64,000 bases of DNA from Candidatus Competibacteraceae bacterium. GTDB lineage: Bacteria; Bacteroidota; Bacteroidia; CAIKAF01. Below are positions 1-9,299 of this stretch, one piece after another. The stretch spans positions 1 to 64,000 of the forward strand of contig JACSSC010000020.1 of NCBI GenBank assembly GCA_014879445.1. The letters are read 5' to 3'. The translations under genes were made by a program, and so were the position numbers. Every line of letters starts with the position of its first letter. The first letter of the stretch is position 1. The notes under the pieces were generated by a model, which was not told where the DNA came from, searched no databases, and saw only the letters and a program-made list of their open reading frames with translations.

Positions 1-69
<69 letters not shown>

Positions 70-102
70 TTAATCCAAAGAACTCGGTTTCAAACCGGGC
101 AA

Positions 103-110
103 CAAATATA
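103..110 (-). promoter_or_regulatory. -7 promoter box for tRNA-Gly
   Basis: The minus strand reads TATATTTG, a perfect match to the Bacteroidota -7 consensus TAnnTTTG. It sits 33 bases before the mature 5' end of the tRNA, which leaves a short 5' leader for RNase P to remove. The leader holds a near-palindrome, CGGTTT-c-AAACCG (85-97). Confidence 0.6.
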
Positions 111-256
111 CATCCTATAGCGAAAAAACAAAAAAAAAATCTCAGATTTCTCACTCCCCTATTTACGATGAAAACAATGGATAGCATCAATATTAAATTT
201 TCTTAAAAACTAAGGAAACTTTTTTAAAGCGCTTGGTTTCCATTATAAAATAAATA

Positions 257-264
257 TACATTTG
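257..264 (+). promoter_or_regulatory. -7 promoter box of the efflux operon, leaderless geometry
   Basis: TACATTTG matches TAnnTTTG exactly. Seven bases separate its last G (264) from the ATG at 272. Transcription in this phylum starts about 5-8 bases after the box, so the mRNA should begin at or within a base or two of the start codon. Confidence 0.7.
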
Positions 265-271
265 TGCCGTC

Positions 272-907
272 ATGGACAAAGAGAAATCACAACATATAAT
301 GAATGCGTGCCTGCGTCTTTTCTTGAGGTATGGTGTAAAGAGTGTAACAATGGATGACATATCACGCGAACTGGGTATGTCGAAGAAAACGCTATATATC
401 TATTTCAAAGACAAGAATGATTTGGTATTAAAGGTGCTTCATGGCTTCTTATCGCATCATAAATGTGAGATGAATACCATTGTGCATCATCATAAAAATG
501 CAATAGACCAGCTATTGGCCATATATGAAATGAATGCCAAAGATTTACAAGAAGTAAAGCCGATGTTGCTATTCGGATTAAAAAAGTATTATCCTGAAGC
601 ATGGACGGTATATGAAGAATTTAAACGCAATTATCTTCCATCATGTGTAGAAGATAATATTAAAGAAGGGATTGAACAAGGTCTGTATCGCTCTACAGTA
701 AATCCTCGCATCATTTCACTTGCCTATACAGGCATGATTAATCTAATTTTTGATTCAGATATATTTTCAGACAAGGAATTCGATTTCAATCAACTTTATC
801 TTGAATTATTTTATTATCATATACGGGGTATTGCCAGCGAAAAAGGTATTGCCTATCTCAACAAAAAGATTGACGAAAACACATACAAAAGAACAGAAAA
901 CTTATGA
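272..907 (+). CDS. TetR/AcrR-family transcriptional regulator of the adjacent efflux pump
   Basis: This 211-residue protein has a TetR-type N-terminal DNA-binding domain at about residues 5-55. The helix-turn-helix includes TMDDISRELGMSKKTLYIYF, which ends in the LY.YF signature of the family. The rest is a helical ligand-binding and dimerisation domain too divergent to assign an effector. It is the first gene of an operon: its TGA stop overlaps the ATG of the TolC-like gene (ATGA). By family precedent it is probably a repressor that senses a pump substrate and controls its own operon. The start is fixed by the promoter box only 7 bases upstream. Family confidence is high; the ligand is unknown. 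Confidence 0.9.
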   Translation: MDKEKSQHIMNACLRLFLRYGVKSVTMDDISRELGMSKKTLYIYFKDKNDLVLKVLHGFLSHHKCEMNTIVHHHKNAIDQLLAIYEMNAKDLQEVKPMLLFGLKKYYPEAWTVYEEFKRNYLPSCVEDNIKEGIEQGLYRSTVNPRIISLAYTGMINLIFDSDIFSDKEFDFNQLYLELFYYHIRGIASEKGIAYLNKKIDENTYKRTENL

Positions 908-2265
908 AGGGAAATCAGGTGTGGGCATTGATAATGCTGTGTGTAATTGGAATCCAACATAATTATAGTCAGAATACAAGTACCTTTAGTTTGCAACAGT
1001 CCATTGATTATGCATTACAGAATAATGTAAATGCATTAAATGCTCAAAAGGATATAGAAAAAAGCCGACATATAGTAAATGAGAATATCGGACTAGGACT
1101 ACCACAAATTAGTGGAAATGCACAATACAATTACAATATTGAGAGCCCTGTATTTGTATTTCCCAATGTGATGGGGCCTAATCCCAATCCTAATGAATTT
1201 ATTGCTATCAATGCAGCACCATTAAACAATTTAAGCATGTCGGCTGTTGCATCCATGTTGATAGTTAATGGTCAATATTTTTTCGGGATTCAAGCAGCCA
1301 AAACATATTTGGAGATGACGAGGAATCAAAAAACAAAAACATCGATTGAGATAAAAGAACAAATTATTAAATCATATTATTTAGTACTCATTGCTGAAGA
1401 ATCTTCACGCGTTCTCGACTCTTCACTCAAGATTATTAATAAGACAGTATATGAAACCGGAGAATTGTGGAAAGAAGGTTTAATAGAAGAATTGGATTAT
1501 GAGCAAATGCAACTCATGCAACTCAGCACCCAAAATGCCTACGATCAGGTAATGCAATCAAGAGAGTTGGCACTTCTTTCATTAAAGTTTCAGATGGGTT
1601 ATCCGCTTGGCAATCCTATACAACTAAGCGATAATTTAGACGGGCTGCTTACATCATCTCAATTTGAAGGTTTGGCATTTTCTCTCAGCGATTCTATTGA
1701 CGTCAGGTCGAACATTGACTACACACTAATTTCGCAAAAGCTCAAACTCAACAAGCAGCAATACAAGTTGCAGATGTCCACGTTTTTTCCGTCACTCTCT
1801 ACATTTTTACAAGTAGGTGGAAATTTTTTCAACAATGAAAGATGGCTTTTTTTAGGAGATGGAACTACCTCAACTCTAAATGGTGTAATATGGGGGCTCA
1901 ACCTTCAGGTGCCGGTATTTTCAAGTTGGAGTAGGATGTCGAAGCTCAAGCAAGCCAAAGTTGAAATTCATAAAACACAGAACCAGCAACGTTATGTTGA
2001 ACAAGGTTTGGTTTTGCAATATCGAAATTCAAAAACACAAGTCATTGACAACTATAAAAGATATCTGACTAGTAAAAAAAGTTATGAATTAGCTGAAAAA
2101 ATCAGGAGAGTAAACACGATTAAATACAGGGAAGGGTTGATATCATCACTCAACCTATCGCAGGCAGAACAACAATATTTTGAGCACCAACAGAAATATT
2201 TCCAAGCCATATTTGACTTGCTCAATGCAAAAATACAGTTAGATAAATCCATGAACAAATTTTAG
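904..2265 (+). CDS. TolC-type outer-membrane efflux channel protein
   Basis: A 453-residue protein with an N-terminal signal peptide (hydrophobic residues 7-17, cleavage near YSQ at 21-23) followed by two outer-membrane-efflux-protein repeats. Each repeat begins with the family pattern of a helix rich in SLQQSIDYALQNN-type residues; long amphipathic helices alternate with short beta stretches. TolC proteins trimerise into a channel spanning the outer membrane and periplasm. The gene overlaps the regulator by 4 bases and is followed after 8 bases by the adaptor gene, so the three pump components and the regulator are co-transcribed. Its length is normal for the family. Confidence 0.9.
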   Translation: MKGNQVWALIMLCVIGIQHNYSQNTSTFSLQQSIDYALQNNVNALNAQKDIEKSRHIVNENIGLGLPQISGNAQYNYNIESPVFVFPNVMGPNPNPNEFIAINAAPLNNLSMSAVASMLIVNGQYFFGIQAAKTYLEMTRNQKTKTSIEIKEQIIKSYYLVLIAEESSRVLDSSLKIINKTVYETGELWKEGLIEELDYEQMQLMQLSTQNAYDQVMQSRELALLSLKFQMGYPLGNPIQLSDNLDGLLTSSQFEGLAFSLSDSIDVRSNIDYTLISQKLKLNKQQYKLQMSTFFPSLSTFLQVGGNFFNNERWLFLGDGTTSTLNGVIWGLNLQVPVFSSWSRMSKLKQAKVEIHKTQNQQRYVEQGLVLQYRNSKTQVIDNYKRYLTSKKSYELAEKIRRVNTIKYREGLISSLNLSQAEQQYFEHQQKYFQAIFDLLNAKIQLDKSMNKF

Positions 2266-2273
2266 CAACACAC

Positions 2274-3422
2274 ATGAAGATGTACAGAATAAAACAAGCA
2301 GGAAGTATCGTATTATCGGCTCTGATATTAAGCTCATGCGCTCAATCCGAATCGGCTGATTTGGATGCAAAAAAGAAAAAACTAGGAAAATATAAGGTTG
2401 AAGTTCAGGAATTAGAACAAAAGATCAAGAACCTTGAGATTGAGATTGCCAGCTTAGAACCTTCATCAAACAACGGATTAAAAACCCGACTTGTGAAGGT
2501 TGATACATTGCAGACATCAACATTTGAGCATTTTATTGAGGTACAAGGAACCGTTGATTCGGATGAAAATATATACGTAAGTCCGGAGATGAATGGTGTA
2601 ATTACCAGTATCTATGTGAAAGAAGGAGATAAAGTAACAAGAGGGAAATCCATGGCACAACTCGAATCAGGAGCTCTTACCAATTCACTACAAGAAGCGC
2701 GAACAGCTTTAGGACTAGCAACAACCACATACGAAAAGCAAAAAAGATTATGGGATCAAAATATAGGAAGTGAGATACAATATCTGCAAGCCAAAACCAA
2801 TATGGAAGCCATGCAAAGTAGGGTAAAAGCTATTGAATCACAACTTAACATGACACGTATCAAATCGCCCATTTCAGGCACTGTTGATTTGGTAAACGTA
2901 AAATTGGGAGAGATGGCCAGTCCGGGCATGTCGGGTATCAGGGTTGTAAATTTAGACAAAATGAAAGTCGTAGCCATGATTTCAGAAACCTATATGACAA
3001 GAGTAAAAAAAGGAGATGAGGTTTCTATCAATTTGCCAGATGCAGGATTGGATTTGCTAGCTAAAGTAACCTTTGTAAGTCAGGTTGTAAACCCTGCCAA
3101 TCGTTCATTTAAGGTTGAGGTGGCACTTTCAAACAAAGATAAAGTTTTGAAACCTAATATGATTGCAAAAATCAAGATCAAAGATGAGAAACTTGACAAT
3201 GCCATGGTAGTTGAATCAAATCTTATACAACGAGTTGGCAACCAAAGCTACATTATGGTAGCCGAAACACAGAATAGCAGTATCATTGCCCGCAGGAGAG
3301 AAATAACAACAGGTATGGAATATAATGGAAAAACGGTTGTATTAATGGGAATAAGTATTGGCGATCTCATTATTATTTCAGGGCAGAATGAAATTGTGGA
3401 TGGACAACCATTGATGTTTTAA
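2274..3422 (+). CDS. RND efflux periplasmic adaptor (membrane fusion lipoprotein)
   Basis: A 382-residue adaptor. The N-terminus is a lipoprotein signal with lipobox LSSC, lipidated Cys at residue 22. A short coiled coil follows (about 35-66). Next comes a barrel-sandwich (lipoyl-like) half at about 85-125 (YVKEGDKVTRGKSMAQL), a helical hairpin, the second sandwich half (RIKSPISGTVDLVNVKLGEM) and a beta-barrel domain. It links the inner-membrane pump to the TolC channel. It sits 8 bases after the channel gene and 26 bases before the pump gene. A second in-frame ATG two codons in is an equally possible start. Confidence 0.9.
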   Translation: MKMYRIKQAGSIVLSALILSSCAQSESADLDAKKKKLGKYKVEVQELEQKIKNLEIEIASLEPSSNNGLKTRLVKVDTLQTSTFEHFIEVQGTVDSDENIYVSPEMNGVITSIYVKEGDKVTRGKSMAQLESGALTNSLQEARTALGLATTTYEKQKRLWDQNIGSEIQYLQAKTNMEAMQSRVKAIESQLNMTRIKSPISGTVDLVNVKLGEMASPGMSGIRVVNLDKMKVVAMISETYMTRVKKGDEVSINLPDAGLDLLAKVTFVSQVVNPANRSFKVEVALSNKDKVLKPNMIAKIKIKDEKLDNAMVVESNLIQRVGNQSYIMVAETQNSSIIARRREITTGMEYNGKTVVLMGISIGDLIIISGQNEIVDGQPLMF

Positions 3423-3448
3423 TACCAGAAAGAGACAAATAACAGGAG

Positions 3449-6400
3449 ATGGAAAAATTTAAAGAACTGAAGTTTACAAGTTGGTGTATTCGAAACAGAA
3501 CGGCTGTTTATGTATTGACCGCAATCATGATGTTTGCAGGATATTACTCATTTGTGATAATTCCCAAAGAACAATTTCCTGACATTGTAGTTCCAACAAT
3601 ATCCGTAATTACTATATATCCAGGAAATACGCCGGGTGATATTGAGAACTTGATAACCAAACCCATTGAGAAGCAGTTAAAGTCCATAAATGGAATAAAA
3701 AAGATACAAAGCAATTCCATTTCAGACGTATCAATTATCACAGCCGAATTTGATATGAGCACGAATGTTGATGATGCGAAGCTCAAAGTTAAAGATGCTG
3801 TTGACAAAGCCAAGAATGATTTACCAACCGATTTAAAAGACGACCCACAGATTAAAGAATTTGATATTTCAGAGATGCCCATCATGAATATCAATCTTGC
3901 AGGAAATCTTCCATTGGAGAAACTAAAGAAATATGCCGAAGATTTGGAAGAAAAAATTGAAACGCTTCCAGAAATAACAAGAGTAGATATAGTCGGTGGC
4001 TTGGATAGAGAGGTACAGATTTACGTTGACATGTACAAAATGCAGCAAGCATCAGTTACATTTGGAGACATTGAAAATGCTGTTGCCCGAGCTAACATTA
4101 ATATCTCGGCAGGCGATATGCGAATTGGCAATTTAAGGAGAAATGTAAGAGTAACAGGACAATTTAGAACACCTAAAGAGATTGAAAACATCGTAATACG
4201 ATCATTCAGAGGAAACACCATATACCTAAGAGATATTGCCGAAGTAGTAGATGGTTTTGAAGAAAAGCAGGATTTTGCCCGACTCAATCAACAACCCGTA
4301 ATCACGCTTAATGTGATAAAAAGAGCCGGCGAGAACCTTATCGCAGCATCCGATAAAATACGAGATATCATTAACGAATATAAAGCCACAAAATTTCCGG
4401 ATGGCCTTGAGGTTACGCTTACCGGCGACCAATCAGATGCTACCCGTACAAATCTGAATGAATTATTTAATACATTAATTATTGGCTTTGTATTGGTATT
4501 GGTTCTACTTATCTTCTTTATGGGATTAAAAAGTGCATTTTTTGTAGCACTTGCTGGACCACTCTCTGCAGCAGTTGCTTTCATGATTATGCCCAACATT
4601 GATTTCACGCTGAACATCATTGTATTATTTTCTTTTCTGCTAGCACTTGGAATCATTGTTGATGATGCCATTGTTGTTATAGAAAATACACATCGAATAC
4701 TTCACAAATACAATTTCAGTATTGAGCAATCTGCATCATATGCCGCAGGATCAGTATTTGTTCCGGTACTGGCAGGTACATTAACTACACTTGGACCATT
4801 TTTTCCGCTGCTCTTTTGGCCGGGCACTATTGGCAGTTTTATGAAATATTTACCAGTAACGCTAATCCTTACACTAGGTGCATCATTACTGGTTGCTTTT
4901 ATTATCAACCCTGTGTTTGCCGTTTCGTTTATGAAACGTGATGAACATCTTGAAAAACCCAAAATAAAATCGCTCATACGCATTCAAATCATATTAGCAT
5001 TCATTGCCGTACTTGGATATTCATGGCTAGGTATAGGTTTGGGCAATTTGATGGTATTATTCATGATACTATCCTTAATCTATCACTTTATTTTGCATAG
5101 GATTATCTTACAATTTCAGGAAAAAATGTGGCCAGTTGTCGTAACATTATATAGAAAATTATTATCAGGCATCAGCACAGGTGCTCGTCCGGTTTTTGTA
5201 GTATTAGGAACCGTTGCATTGCTCATATTCAGTTTTATGCTTCTTTCATGGTTTCCGCCTAAAATATTATTCTTTCCTGATCCTGAGCCCAACTACGTTT
5301 ATGTATATTGTGAAATGCCTATGGGAACAGATGCCGAAGTAACTGACTCTGTAACTCGCATCATTGAAGAACGAGTATATGAAGTTATCGGGCACAACAA
5401 CCCTAATGTTAAATCAGTAATAAGTAATGTGGGTTTAAACGCAGGCGATCCCATGAATCCTGATCGAGTACCAACACCTTACAAGAGCAAAGTGAGTGTA
5501 GCATTTGTTACTTTTTCTGAAAGAGAAAAGGGATTCAGTACAGCCAAATGCCTTGATGATATCAGGAATAAATTTGAGACAGGAATACCAGGTGCCGTAA
5601 TTACAGTTGACAAAGAAAAAGCGGGGCCTCCAACGGGAAAACCCGTAAGCATAGAGATTAGCGGAGACGATTTTGCCATACTTCAAGATATCGTTAAAGA
5701 ATTAAAGATTCGGATTGAGGATGAAAAAATTGAAGGGATTGAAGAACTCACATCTGATTTGCGTGTTAACAAACCGGAAATTGTTCTTCAGATAGATCAG
5801 GAAAAAGCACAACTTGAAGGTGTCTCGTTAGCTCAAGTGGGGATGGAACTACGTACTGCACTATTTGGAAAAGAGATATCCAAATTCAAAGATTTGAACG
5901 ATGATGCGCCCATCATGCTTCGAGTAACAGAAAATTACAGAAATAGTGTGGAGCAATTGATGAATATTCAAATTCAATTTATGGATATGGGTACAGGTTT
6001 GTTTAAGAAACTTCCCGTTAGCACTATTGCTCAAATTCAGTACAACGAATCATTCAGCAGCATCAATCGAAAAAATCAAAAACGCATGGTTACACTTTCA
6101 TCGAATTTAACCAAAGACGGAAATGCCAATGAGATTAATGCACAGATTAAAACCATAGTGGCCGATATGAATCTACCTGAAGGTTATGAGATTGTACAAA
6201 GCGGAGAGCAAGAAAAACAGAAAGAGACATCCGACTTTCTGGGAGTAGCATTTTTGGCAGCATTGGCTTTGATGTTTCTTATCATGGTCATACAATTTAA
6301 CTCTACCATCAAGCCATTGATGATGTTTACTACCGTTGTTTTCAGTTTAATTGGCGTATTTATAGGCATCACAGCTTTTGGAATGACATTATCCATCGTA

Positions 6401-6811
6401 ATGACAGGTGTGGGTATTTTTGCCATGGCAGGTATTGTAATACGAAATGGTATCCTGATGATTGAGTTCATTGATGAAATGCGTAGCAACGGTTTGCAAG
6501 TTGTGGATGCAGCCATTGAAGCCGGCACGATACGTATGACACCGGTATTGCTAACCGCCGTATCTACTATTTTGGGATTAATACCACTGGCACTGGGTAT
6601 GAACATTGACTTTGTAGCCATGTTTACAGAGCTTAATCCCCATTTGCATTTTGGAGGCGACAATGTAGCATTTTGGGGGCCATTGGCCTGGACAATGATA
6701 TTTGGCCTAACCATTGCAACTCTGCTCACGCTGCTTGTTCTGCCTGCTATGTATATCATGGCTTACAATTTCAAATACCGATTTTTGGTTAGAAAAAAAT
6801 CAACCACTTAA
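3449..6811 (+). CDS. RND-family efflux permease (AcrB/MexB-like)
   Basis: A 1120-residue inner-membrane pump with the RND layout: one N-terminal membrane helix, a large periplasmic porter and docking loop, membrane helices 2-6, a second periplasmic loop and helices 8-12. The proton-relay motif of helix 4 is visible as LGIIVDDAIVVIEN, with the Asp pair at residues 405-406. The C-terminal half repeats the fold (FAMAGIVIRNGILMIEF). These pumps use the proton gradient to expel hydrophobic compounds or drugs. It is the last gene of the tetR-channel-adaptor-pump operon and converges on a glycosyltransferase gene 11 bases away. The substrate cannot be read from sequence. Confidence 0.93.
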   Translation: MEKFKELKFTSWCIRNRTAVYVLTAIMMFAGYYSFVIIPKEQFPDIVVPTISVITIYPGNTPGDIENLITKPIEKQLKSINGIKKIQSNSISDVSIITAEFDMSTNVDDAKLKVKDAVDKAKNDLPTDLKDDPQIKEFDISEMPIMNINLAGNLPLEKLKKYAEDLEEKIETLPEITRVDIVGGLDREVQIYVDMYKMQQASVTFGDIENAVARANINISAGDMRIGNLRRNVRVTGQFRTPKEIENIVIRSFRGNTIYLRDIAEVVDGFEEKQDFARLNQQPVITLNVIKRAGENLIAASDKIRDIINEYKATKFPDGLEVTLTGDQSDATRTNLNELFNTLIIGFVLVLVLLIFFMGLKSAFFVALAGPLSAAVAFMIMPNIDFTLNIIVLFSFLLALGIIVDDAIVVIENTHRILHKYNFSIEQSASYAAGSVFVPVLAGTLTTLGPFFPLLFWPGTIGSFMKYLPVTLILTLGASLLVAFIINPVFAVSFMKRDEHLEKPKIKSLIRIQIILAFIAVLGYSWLGIGLGNLMVLFMILSLIYHFILHRIILQFQEKMWPVVVTLYRKLLSGISTGARPVFVVLGTVALLIFSFMLLSWFPPKILFFPDPEPNYVYVYCEMPMGTDAEVTDSVTRIIEERVYEVIGHNNPNVKSVISNVGLNAGDPMNPDRVPTPYKSKVSVAFVTFSEREKGFSTAKCLDDIRNKFETGIPGAVITVDKEKAGPPTGKPVSIEISGDDFAILQDIVKELKIRIEDEKIEGIEELTSDLRVNKPEIVLQIDQEKAQLEGVSLAQVGMELRTALFGKEISKFKDLNDDAPIMLRVTENYRNSVEQLMNIQIQFMDMGTGLFKKLPVSTIAQIQYNESFSSINRKNQKRMVTLSSNLTKDGNANEINAQIKTIVADMNLPEGYEIVQSGEQEKQKETSDFLGVAFLAALALMFLIMVIQFNSTIKPLMMFTTVVFSLIGVFIGITAFGMTLSIVMTGVGIFAMAGIVIRNGILMIEFIDEMRSNGLQVVDAAIEAGTIRMTPVLLTAVSTILGLIPLALGMNIDFVAMFTELNPHLHFGGDNVAFWGPLAWTMIFGLTIATLLTLLVLPAMYIMAYNFKYRFLVRKKSTT

Positions 6812-6822
6812 ATTCAATATTC

Positions 6823-7902
6823 TTAATTAAAAAGAGAAAGGAAATTGGAGGCAACTGCTTGGGTAGAAAATTCCTGCTCAATTGACTGACGACAATTTGC
6901 ACTCATTTCATCCAGTAATTGACGATCTTTGATAAGTCGGTCAATACAAGATTCCCATTCTTCAGACGTATGACATAAGAAACCATTTAAGCCATGCTGA
7001 ACAATATGAGAATTAACACTAACAGGCGAAACCAGAGCAGGAATACCAAGTGATAAATACTGCAAGGCCTTAAAACCACATTTGCCTTCACTCCAAGGAT
7101 CATGAAGTAAGGGCATAACCCCAATAGTAAACTGAAGTAGATCTTCGATTTCGCTTGATTTATTCCATGGGATAAATTTCATAGATGGAAGCGAAAAATC
7201 AGGTATTTGATCGGAAATAACATAAAAACGAAAATGAGCATATTTTGATGAAAATTTCTCAATAACAGGTATTAAAGCTTGAAGATAACGGATGGTAGAA
7301 TGTGTGCCTGTCCATCCCAAAACAAAAAGAGATGAGTTGGGCACCCGAACTCTATTATGCCTGTGTTGCATATCAAGCGTAGTAGGAATATAATATGTAT
7401 TTTCATTAAAGCCAGAAGCATAGTTTTTCAGATAGTAATTACCACACGACACACGATTACTCCATCTTATCAAGCGCTCGGTATTACCATACATTTTTAG
7501 AAAGCCAAACCAACGATTATTATCACTCACATTAGGAATCCAGATGGCATCATCAAAATCATAGATTAATTTTTTTTTACAGCATATCGCAAGAATCCGA
7601 AGAACTAAAGGATAACCTATCGGACTAAATTCGCGATGAATAAAAATAAACTGATAGCGATGCAAAGAAAACAACAATGCGTATCGATTTAATATGCCTA
7701 AAAAAAGGAAAAAAGCTTTATGGAAATATTTTCCCTTTTCGTACAAAACGCCCCATCCTATATGATTCCAAAAAGGTTTGAGGACACATTCAAACCCTTC
7801 ACTTTCAAGAATAGGAAAAAACTGTTCGAAACGGAATCGCTGGCTGGGCGCTTCGTCGAAAGGGTAAGGAGCAATGAATAAAATTCGACGAACAGGATTC
7901 AC
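6823..7902 (-). CDS. GT-B fold glycosyltransferase (GT4-like)
   Basis: A 359-residue cytoplasmic protein. The N-terminal half opens with the GT-B beginning RRILFIAPYPFDEAPSQRFR and contains YDFDDAIW. The C-terminal half carries the group-1 signature region EGKCGFKALQYLSLGIPALV at about 268-287, the nucleotide-sugar binding motif. It probably transfers an activated sugar to a glycan or lipid acceptor; neither substrate can be told. The start codon is GTG and overlaps the stop of the preceding GNAT-like gene (GTGA), implying translational coupling. It runs convergent to the RND pump gene. Confidence 0.8.
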   Translation of the reverse strand: MNPVRRILFIAPYPFDEAPSQRFRFEQFFPILESEGFECVLKPFWNHIGWGVLYEKGKYFHKAFFLFLGILNRYALLFSLHRYQFIFIHREFSPIGYPLVLRILAICCKKKLIYDFDDAIWIPNVSDNNRWFGFLKMYGNTERLIRWSNRVSCGNYYLKNYASGFNENTYYIPTTLDMQHRHNRVRVPNSSLFVLGWTGTHSTIRYLQALIPVIEKFSSKYAHFRFYVISDQIPDFSLPSMKFIPWNKSSEIEDLLQFTIGVMPLLHDPWSEGKCGFKALQYLSLGIPALVSPVSVNSHIVQHGLNGFLCHTSEEWESCIDRLIKDRQLLDEMSANCRQSIEQEFSTQAVASNFLSLFN

Positions 7903-9155
7903 TTTCTTAATTTTTTTCGATAACCAAAGCGACTCATATTTTCTTCAAGAGGCAGTAGCGAGTCAAGAATTTGTTTTACATCTTCTGCATTTCCGCCAAT
8001 ATACTTATGGCGTTCAAAGGGGATGTCATCATCAATCATGAACCTATAAGTATAATATCTTCGAAGCAAGGAAGCATTCAGATTTTTGCATAGTTTGAGC
8101 ATTTTCACATTAAAATCGCCTATCCAGGTAATAACGGTATCTAGATAATGAGTACCGCTTCGGATATGAATACCACCGTATTTAATCATGGCTGCTTCCA
8201 CCCCTTTCCCTTGAAATTCGGGAACAACACCGAATACTATTCCATACATAGTAGTGCTGCCAAAGATTTTTTGAAAAAACAGAAATTTAAGTTTACCCCA
8301 CAAGTTCAGATTACCATTCACATATCTAAACATCTGATTAAGTTCGGGGATATTGATATAAAAGGCAATGGGTTTATCATCATAGAATGCAAATAGAGAG
8401 ATTCGTGGGTCTCTGACAGGGCGAAGTGCTTTCATAATTTTATATGCCTGTTCAAATCGCATAGGACTAAACCCTTCGTGATTGCCCCATGCCTGATTAT
8501 AAACAGCCAAAAAATACTCCGCCAATTTCTTATCAGAAAATCCTTGCACATTAGTAACCTTAAAAAGCGGCTCATCCCACAAAACGGAAGCTTTGCGTTG
8601 AAAAACCTCATCCGCATCACGAATAATATCACGCCAAAAAACATATTGCTCGTAGAAAACATGAAAGCCATAAGCTTCAAAAAATTGGCGATAATAAGGC
8701 GGATTGTAATTCATCTGATAAGTAGCCGGATAATCGGCATCTTGAACCAACAAGCCCCAGTAGGCATTTTTTTCGCCAAAGTTGATAGGCCCATCCATAG
8801 CTTTCATGCCATGCTCTGCAAGCCAGTTGCGTGCTGCATCAATAAGCATGAATGCCGCTTGCTGATTATTTACACATTCAAAAAATCCCAGTCCGCCGGT
8901 TGGTTGTTTAAAGGCCTTATAATATTTCGGTTCAATAAATGCGGCAATACGACCCAATACGTTGTTATGATCATCAATCAAAATCCAACGTATCGCATTT
9001 CCATCGCGAAATGCCTTATTTGATTCGGACTGAAAAACCTTTTCCACATCTTGTTTCAAATGCGGAATCCAGTTTTTGTCATCCTTGTATATGATAAACG
9101 GAAGTTGATGAAACTGCTGAACAGTTTGCCTATTATTCACCTCAATCAGCTTCAT
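7899..9155 (-). CDS. GNAT-like N-acetyltransferase-fold protein, function unknown
   Basis: A 418-residue protein of a conserved family I recall only as GNAT-like (similar to E. coli YghO). The early part (IIYKDDKNWIPHLKQDVEKVF) and the middle segment with NWLAEHGMKAMDGPINFGE are typical of it. The later part GVVPEFQGKGVEAAMIKYG resembles the acetyl-CoA pyrophosphate-binding loop of GNAT enzymes (Q/R-x-x-G-x-G/A). No signal peptide or membrane segment is visible. It is the first gene of a two-gene operon with the downstream glycosyltransferase, and a -7 box (9177-9184) lies about 21 bases before the ATG. The linkage suggests modification of a glycan or lipid precursor, but that is inference from context. 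Confidence 0.6.
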   Translation of the reverse strand: MKLIEVNNRQTVQQFHQLPFIIYKDDKNWIPHLKQDVEKVFQSESNKAFRDGNAIRWILIDDHNNVLGRIAAFIEPKYYKAFKQPTGGLGFFECVNNQQAAFMLIDAARNWLAEHGMKAMDGPINFGEKNAYWGLLVQDADYPATYQMNYNPPYYRQFFEAYGFHVFYEQYVFWRDIIRDADEVFQRKASVLWDEPLFKVTNVQGFSDKKLAEYFLAVYNQAWGNHEGFSPMRFEQAYKIMKALRPVRDPRISLFAFYDDKPIAFYINIPELNQMFRYVNGNLNLWGKLKFLFFQKIFGSTTMYGIVFGVVPEFQGKGVEAAMIKYGGIHIRSGTHYLDTVITWIGDFNVKMLKLCKNLNASLLRRYYTYRFMIDDDIPFERHKYIGGNAEDVKQILDSLLPLEENMSRFGYRKKLRK

Positions 9156-9176
9156 ACATTTTCTTTTGGTTCATGA

Positions 9177-9184
9177 CAAAATTA
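9177..9184 (-). promoter_or_regulatory. -7 promoter box of the GNAT-glycosyltransferase operon
   Basis: The minus strand reads TAATTTTG, a full match to TAnnTTTG, 21 bases before the ATG at 9155. The opposing gene at 9300 has a weaker box TAATTTCG at 9268-9275 on the plus strand, so the 144-base gap is a divergent promoter region. Confidence 0.55.
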
Positions 9185-9299
9185 GTATAATATTTCTCCC
9201 AAACGATAGTACTCTCAACAAATCAACAGCAATAATAAATCGCTATTAATTACACGAAAATAATGTATAATTTCGAATCAATATTTTAAACTACAAGCC

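Noticed and set aside
85..97. CGGTTT-c-AAACCG near-palindrome in the tRNA-Gly leader.
   Set aside because: A one-base loop cannot form a hairpin, and it lies within the short leader that is removed; possible chance feature.
6184..6759. 191-residue minus-strand reading frame inside the RND pump gene.
   Set aside because: Low-complexity product with no domain, fully antisense to a strongly conserved coding region; a shadow of its codon use.
8478..9023. 181-residue plus-strand reading frame opposite the GNAT-like gene.
   Set aside because: No recognisable domain, no promoter, and the minus-strand gene has conserved features over the same bases.
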